Source: Salinibacterium sp. NG253 (GTDB taxonomy: Bacteria > Actinomycetota > Actinomycetes > Actinomycetales > Microbacteriaceae). From it: 64,000 bases of DNA. Positions 60,839 to 64,000 of this stretch are shown piece after piece. The notes below the pieces were generated by a model, which saw nothing but the letters and a program-made list of their open reading frames with translations, was not told the DNA's origin and did not search any database. How positions within the stretch are numbered: the first letter of the stretch is position 1; every line of letters begins with the position of its first letter. Where the stretch lies: contig NZ_JADYWF010000001.1 of the NCBI RefSeq assembly GCF_015864945.1, positions 1,054,378 to 1,118,377 on the forward strand, written 5' to 3'. The translations under genes and the position numbers were made by a program.

Positions 60839-62019
60839 TGACGACAGACACCTTTGCGGAGAGTGGCGCCGACCTTGAGTTGGTGGGAATCCATAAACGT
60901 TTCCCCGGCTTCACCGCGATTGAAGAACTCAATCTCACCATCCCCGCCGGGTCATTCTTTGCTCTGCTCGGACCGTCTGGCTGCGGCAAGACAACGACGC
61001 TGCGACTCGTCGCTGGCCTTGAGGCTCCCACCGCCGGACGGATCTTGGTCGGTGGCACCGATGTGACCAACCAGAAGTCGTTCCAGCGACCCGTCAACAC
61101 GGTGTTTCAGAGCTACGCGCTATTCCCGCACATGACCGTGCTCGAGAATGTCGCTTTTGGGTTGCGCCGCCGCAAGATGGCCGACCCCTTGGGCAAAGCG
61201 CACGAAGTACTGCGCCTGGTCGAGCTTGACCATCTCGCTAGCCGGCGACCTCAGCAACTCTCCGGAGGGCAGCAGCAGCGTGTTGCGCTGGCACGTGCCA
61301 TCGTCAATCGCCCAGCACTGCTTTTGCTCGATGAGCCGCTGGGTGCGCTCGACCTCAAGTTGCGTCGCCAAATGCAGCTTGAGCTCAAAACCATCCAAGA
61401 GGATGTCGGCCTTACCTTCCTGCACGTGACCCACGATCAAGAAGAGGCCATGACTATGGCCGACACGATCGCCGTGATGAACAAGGGCCGCATCGAGCAG
61501 ATGGGCGCCCCCCAAGAGCTCTACGAATTGCCCAGAACAGCGTTTGTGGCGAACTTCCTGGGGCAGTCCAATCTGTTCACCGGCCCGGTGGTAAACACGA
61601 CAAGCGCGGGTGTGGCGGTGGATGTCGCGGGTCACAAGATTGTGGTCCCTGCCGCCCGAGCCCACCGCACAACCGGCGAAATCACGATTGGCGTGCGCCC
61701 CGAGAAGTTGACCTTGCACTCCACAAAGCCCACCCATGACGCTGATGTCAACGTGATGGGCCCCGGTCGCGTCACGGATGTCTCGTTCAGCGGTGTGAGC
61801 ACCCAGTATTTGGTTGAGGTCCCCGGCGCAGGCACGCTCATCGTGTTCGCGCAAAACATGACCTTCGGCTCTGACGTCAAGTTCGGAGATGAAGTGTGGG
61901 TCAGCTGGGGCGTTGGCCACGGTTTTGGCCTTGACGACGATCCTGCGGATGCTCCGCGGTTCGAGGCTGACTTCGACACTCGCTCGATTGCCGCGCAGCG
62001 CCACCTCGAGGGTGCGTAG
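60838..62019 (+). CDS. potA: Spermidine/putrescine-type ABC transporter ATP-binding protein
   Basis: A 393-aa ATPase. Walker A is GPSGCGKTT (about 46-54), the signature [16 protein letters not shown], Walker B LLLLDEPLGALDLKLR and the H-loop LHVTHDQEEAMTMAD. A C-terminal TOBE_2 domain (about 290-370) starts at GVRPEKLTL. Its ATG shares one base with the potD stop (TAATG). Confidence 0.92.
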   Translation: MTTDTFAESGADLELVGIHKRFPGFTAIEELNLTIPAGSFFALLGPSGCGKTTTLRLVAGLEAPTAGRILVGGTDVTNQKSFQRPVNTVFQSYALFPHMTVLENVAFGLRRRKMADPLGKAHEVLRLVELDHLASRRPQQLSGGQQQRVALARAIVNRPALLLLDEPLGALDLKLRRQMQLELKTIQEDVGLTFLHVTHDQEEAMTMADTIAVMNKGRIEQMGAPQELYELPRTAFVANFLGQSNLFTGPVVNTTSAGVAVDVAGHKIVVPAARAHRTTGEITIGVRPEKLTLHSTKPTHDADVNVMGPGRVTDVSFSGVSTQYLVEVPGAGTLIVFAQNMTFGSDVKFGDEVWVSWGVGHGFGLDDDPADAPRFEADFDTRSIAAQRHLEGA

Positions 62020-62021
62020 CG

Positions 62022-62939
62022 ATGGCTTTCGCGGCTTTCTCTACGACAGCTGCTCCGTCTTCTTCTGACAGCATCAAGAAGAAGAGCCCGGTGGCGCTCC
62101 TGTTACTCCTGCCCGGCATCCTGTACCTCGTTCTCTTCTTTCTCGCTCCCCTGGTGTCGCTGCTGCTGACGTCGTTCAAGGTTCCGGCAGAGTTCGGAGA
62201 CATTGGAGAGTTCAGTTACGCGTTCCGTTGGGAAAACTACACAGACGTCATCAGCGCGTACTGGCCCCACATCCTTCGTTCATTCGGCTACGCAATCACG
62301 GCCACGTTCTTCGCTCTGATCATTAGCTACCCCCTGGCGTATTTCATCGGGGTCAAAGCGCGTCGTTGGCCACTGCTGCAGAGTCTCGCCCTAGTGATGG
62401 TCGTCGCGCCATTCTTCATCAGCTTTCTGCTGCGCACGCTGGCATGGAAACAGATCTTCTCGGATGAGTCATTCCTGGTGACCTCGCTCAAAGCAATGTC
62501 GCTGCTTGCCCCGGATGCCCACGTCACGGGAACCGCCTTCTCGGTGATCTTCGGGCTCACCTACAACTTCATCCCGTTCATGACGTTGCCGTTGTATACG
62601 ACTCTGGAACGGCTCGACGTGCGCTACCTCGAAGCAGGCAGCGACCTTTATGCCAGCCCGTTCCACGTATTCCGCAAGGTAACCATCCCGCTCTCCATGC
62701 CGGGCATCGTGGCAGGAACCCTGCTCACGTTCATTCCTGCCGCGGGTGACTACATCAATGCGAGCCGAGAGTTTCTCGGTGGCACCGGAACCCAAATGAT
62801 GGGCAATGTGATCGAGGCGAACTTTCTCGTGCTGCAAAACTTTCCGGCGGGAGCAGCTCTCTCCATCATTCTGATGTCAGCAATTCTCGTGATGGTGAGC
62901 ATCTACGTGAAAAAATCAGGAACGGAGGACCTGCTGTGA
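62022..62939 (+). CDS. potB: Spermidine/putrescine-type ABC transporter permease PotB
   Basis: A 305-aa inner-membrane permease with about six helices. The helix-loop segment EAGSDLYASPFHVFRKVTIPLSMPGIVAGTLLTFIPAAGDYINA holds the ATPase-coupling motif. A 20-residue Ser/Ala-rich lead precedes the first helix. It lies two bases after potA and overlaps potC by four bases. Confidence 0.92.
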   Translation: MAFAAFSTTAAPSSSDSIKKKSPVALLLLLPGILYLVLFFLAPLVSLLLTSFKVPAEFGDIGEFSYAFRWENYTDVISAYWPHILRSFGYAITATFFALIISYPLAYFIGVKARRWPLLQSLALVMVVAPFFISFLLRTLAWKQIFSDESFLVTSLKAMSLLAPDAHVTGTAFSVIFGLTYNFIPFMTLPLYTTLERLDVRYLEAGSDLYASPFHVFRKVTIPLSMPGIVAGTLLTFIPAAGDYINASREFLGGTGTQMMGNVIEANFLVLQNFPAGAALSIILMSAILVMVSIYVKKSGTEDLL

Positions 62940-63757
62940 AACACTCCATCAGCAAATGGGTTTTGCCCGCGTACGGCGCCCTCGCGCTGCTGATCCTCAT
63001 GATTCCGATCGGCTACACCTTCGTCTATAGCTTCAACGATTCGCTCAAGTCGAACATCACGTGGCGCGGATTCACTTTCGACAAGTGGCTCAACGTCTGC
63101 AACGTGCAAAACGGCGCCGTGTGCGAGGCCTTCGGTAACAGCATCTTCATCGGTGTCGTAGCAACAGTGCTGGCGACCACCCTGGGCACCATGATCGCCA
63201 TAGCGATGGTGCGCTATCGGTTCAAGTTCCGCTCGCAGCTGAGCCTGTTCCTGTTCCTCCCCATGGCCACCCCGGAAGTTGTATTGGGTGCCGGACTTGC
63301 TGCCCAGTTCCTGTCGATCGGTGTTCCGAAGGACATGCTGACCATCATTTTGGCCCACACAATGTTCTGCATCAGCTTTGTGGTCGTCGCGGTGAAGGCC
63401 CGCGTTGCGAGCTTGGACCCGGCGCTCGAAGAAGCCGGCCGCGACCTCTACGGCTCAGCGCTTCAGGTGTTCCTACGCATCACGTTCCCGCTGTTGCTCC
63501 CCGGCATTCTCGCCGCAGCCCTGCTGTCGTTCGCGCTGTCATTCGACGACTTCATCATCACCAACTTCAACTCGGGCGCTGTGTCGACCTTCCCCAAGTA
63601 CATCTGGGTATCGGCGGCGCGAGGAATCCCCGCTGAAGCGAACGTTCTCGCTTCGGCAGTGTTCATCCTCGCGTTGATCGTTGTCGTCACCGTGCAGGTG
63701 TCGGGCGCGGCCCGAGCGAAACGACTCGAGAAGCTGCACCAGGCCGGAGTGAACTAG
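62936..63757 (+). CDS. potC: Spermidine/putrescine-type ABC transporter permease PotC
   Basis: A 273-aa permease with six helices and the coupling motif EEAGRDLYGSALQVFLRITFPLLLPGILAAALLSFALSFDDFIIT, where SFDDF is the PotC hallmark. GTG at 62936 overlaps the potB stop (GTGA). Its TAG stop (63755-63757) overlaps the stop of the convergent downstream gene within CTAG. Confidence 0.92.
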   Translation: MKHSISKWVLPAYGALALLILMIPIGYTFVYSFNDSLKSNITWRGFTFDKWLNVCNVQNGAVCEAFGNSIFIGVVATVLATTLGTMIAIAMVRYRFKFRSQLSLFLFLPMATPEVVLGAGLAAQFLSIGVPKDMLTIILAHTMFCISFVVVAVKARVASLDPALEEAGRDLYGSALQVFLRITFPLLLPGILAAALLSFALSFDDFIITNFNSGAVSTFPKYIWVSAARGIPAEANVLASAVFILALIVVVTVQVSGAARAKRLEKLHQAGVN

Positions 63758-64000
63758 TCGAGCGAACCTGCGCGGAATAGTTTCGCGCAGGCCGTGAACT
63801 CTTGGGCAGTGAGCGAGTAGCGAGCGGCTCGAGTGGTGAGCTCACTCGCACGCTCGGGATTGAGGAGCTCCTGATCATCCGCAACGCTCGTCGCCCCTGA
63901 TGCCAAAATGCGACTGAAGGATGCCGCCCGATCGAGCGCGACCCCAAAGTCGCCGTGGAAGAGCCCGCGCAAAATCTGGTCAGCAAGCTCCTTGATCTCG
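63754..64000 (-). CDS. Unrecognised gene, C-terminal part only (runs off the window)
   Basis: The minus-strand frame is open from 64000 to a TAG at 63754 (81 codons). The visible C-terminus is mostly helical (EIKELADQIL, RAASFSRILASGATS, ERASELTTRAARYSLTAQEF) and ends LFRAGSLD. I do not recognise the family. It is convergent with potC, and the two stop codons share bases in CTAG. TTG at 63972 could be mistaken for a start, but the upstream codons continue the same protein-like composition. Confidence 0.55.
   Translation of the reverse strand, partial: EIKELADQILRGLFHGDFGVALDRAASFSRILASGATSVADDQELLNPERASELTTRAARYSLTAQEFTACAKLFRAGSLD
63767..63791 (+). terminator. Hairpin downstream of potC, inside the convergent gene
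   Basis: CCTGCGCG (63767-63774) and CGCGCAGG (63784-63791) form a perfect 8-bp stem around a nine-base AT-rich loop, 10 bases past the potC stop. It is also coding sequence of the opposing gene. Confidence 0.5.

Noticed and set aside
1-64000. tRNA, rRNA, CRISPR, prophage, toxin-antitoxin or insertion sequence
   Set aside because: No cloverleaf with a GTTCRAATC arm, no spaced direct repeats, and no transposase, integrase, Cas or phage-structural protein could be found in any frame.

Overview
The window reads as a chromosome segment of a mid-to-high-GC actinobacterium, most likely a member of Microbacteriaceae. The evidence is gene content and order: divergent lpqE/carD followed by ispDF, cysS and rlmB; senX3-regX3 divergent to phoU; glnR, ppk and a Nudix/phosphatase fusion next to a pst operon; and a sigK/rskA-type pair with a fasciclin lipoprotein and a DipZ-like protein. 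Coding density is high, with many 1-4 bp overlaps. I see no rRNA, tRNA, CRISPR array, insertion sequence, transposase or integrase.

Layout. 1-6060: 3' part of dapC, two paralogous zinc alcohol dehydrogenases, a YdeI/OmpD-associated protein, and an operon for a DUF1761 membrane protein, a DGPF/YCII protein and an ECF42-type sigma factor. 6159-12550: one minus-strand operon with a ROK regulator, an SsuABC/TauABC-like ABC importer, a Gfo/Idh/MocA oxidoreductase and a type I sulfatase, probably for uptake and breakdown of a sulfated compound. 12737-16778: fasciclin lipoprotein, small membrane protein, DipZ-like CcdA-thioredoxin fusion and a membrane-anchored DsbA-like protein. 17024-21299: MsiK-type sugar-import ATPase, DUF4032 kinase-like protein, and an Lrp regulator divergent from a Cys/Met-type PLP enzyme. 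21387-23883: rlmB and cysS.

23968-36487 is an accessory catabolic block: 3-hydroxyacyl-CoA dehydrogenase, SorC regulator, galactitol-type PTS (IIA, IIB, IIC), HPr, a thiamine-dependent E1alpha/E1beta/E2 dehydrogenase, a COG4091 (SAF-domain) oxidoreductase, GutM and a glucitol-type PTS. It lies between cysS and ispDF, which are neighbours in many actinobacteria. 36828-48934 returns to the core: ispDF, carD, lpqE, regX3-senX3, phoU, gpmA, ygfZ, a nitrobindin-like protein, two small membrane proteins, glnR, ppk and the Nudix/phosphatase fusion. 49038-54360 is pstS-pstS-pstC-pstA-pstB with a PHO-box-like direct repeat before the second pstS. 54435-59115 holds a Dyp peroxidase, PCu(A)C protein, CopC-like protein, unknown membrane protein, anti-sigma factor and SigK-like sigma factor. 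59627-63757 is a complete spermidine/putrescine-type ABC importer, and the window ends inside an unrecognised minus-strand gene.

Three results stand out. First, the same promoter pattern, CCAAnC-N16-CCGAAY, sits directly upstream of the sigK-like gene, the fasciclin gene and the dipZ-like gene; the equivalent genes form the SigK regulon in Mycobacterium tuberculosis. Second, the ECF42 operon carries TGTCGA-N16-CGTC at its 5' end, matching the ECF42 promoter motif as I recall it, which implies autoregulation. Third, the PTS/E1-E2/COG4091 block shares an operator-like word (TGCA-YWWWT-GTG) at three promoters and may encode an undescribed polyol degradation route.
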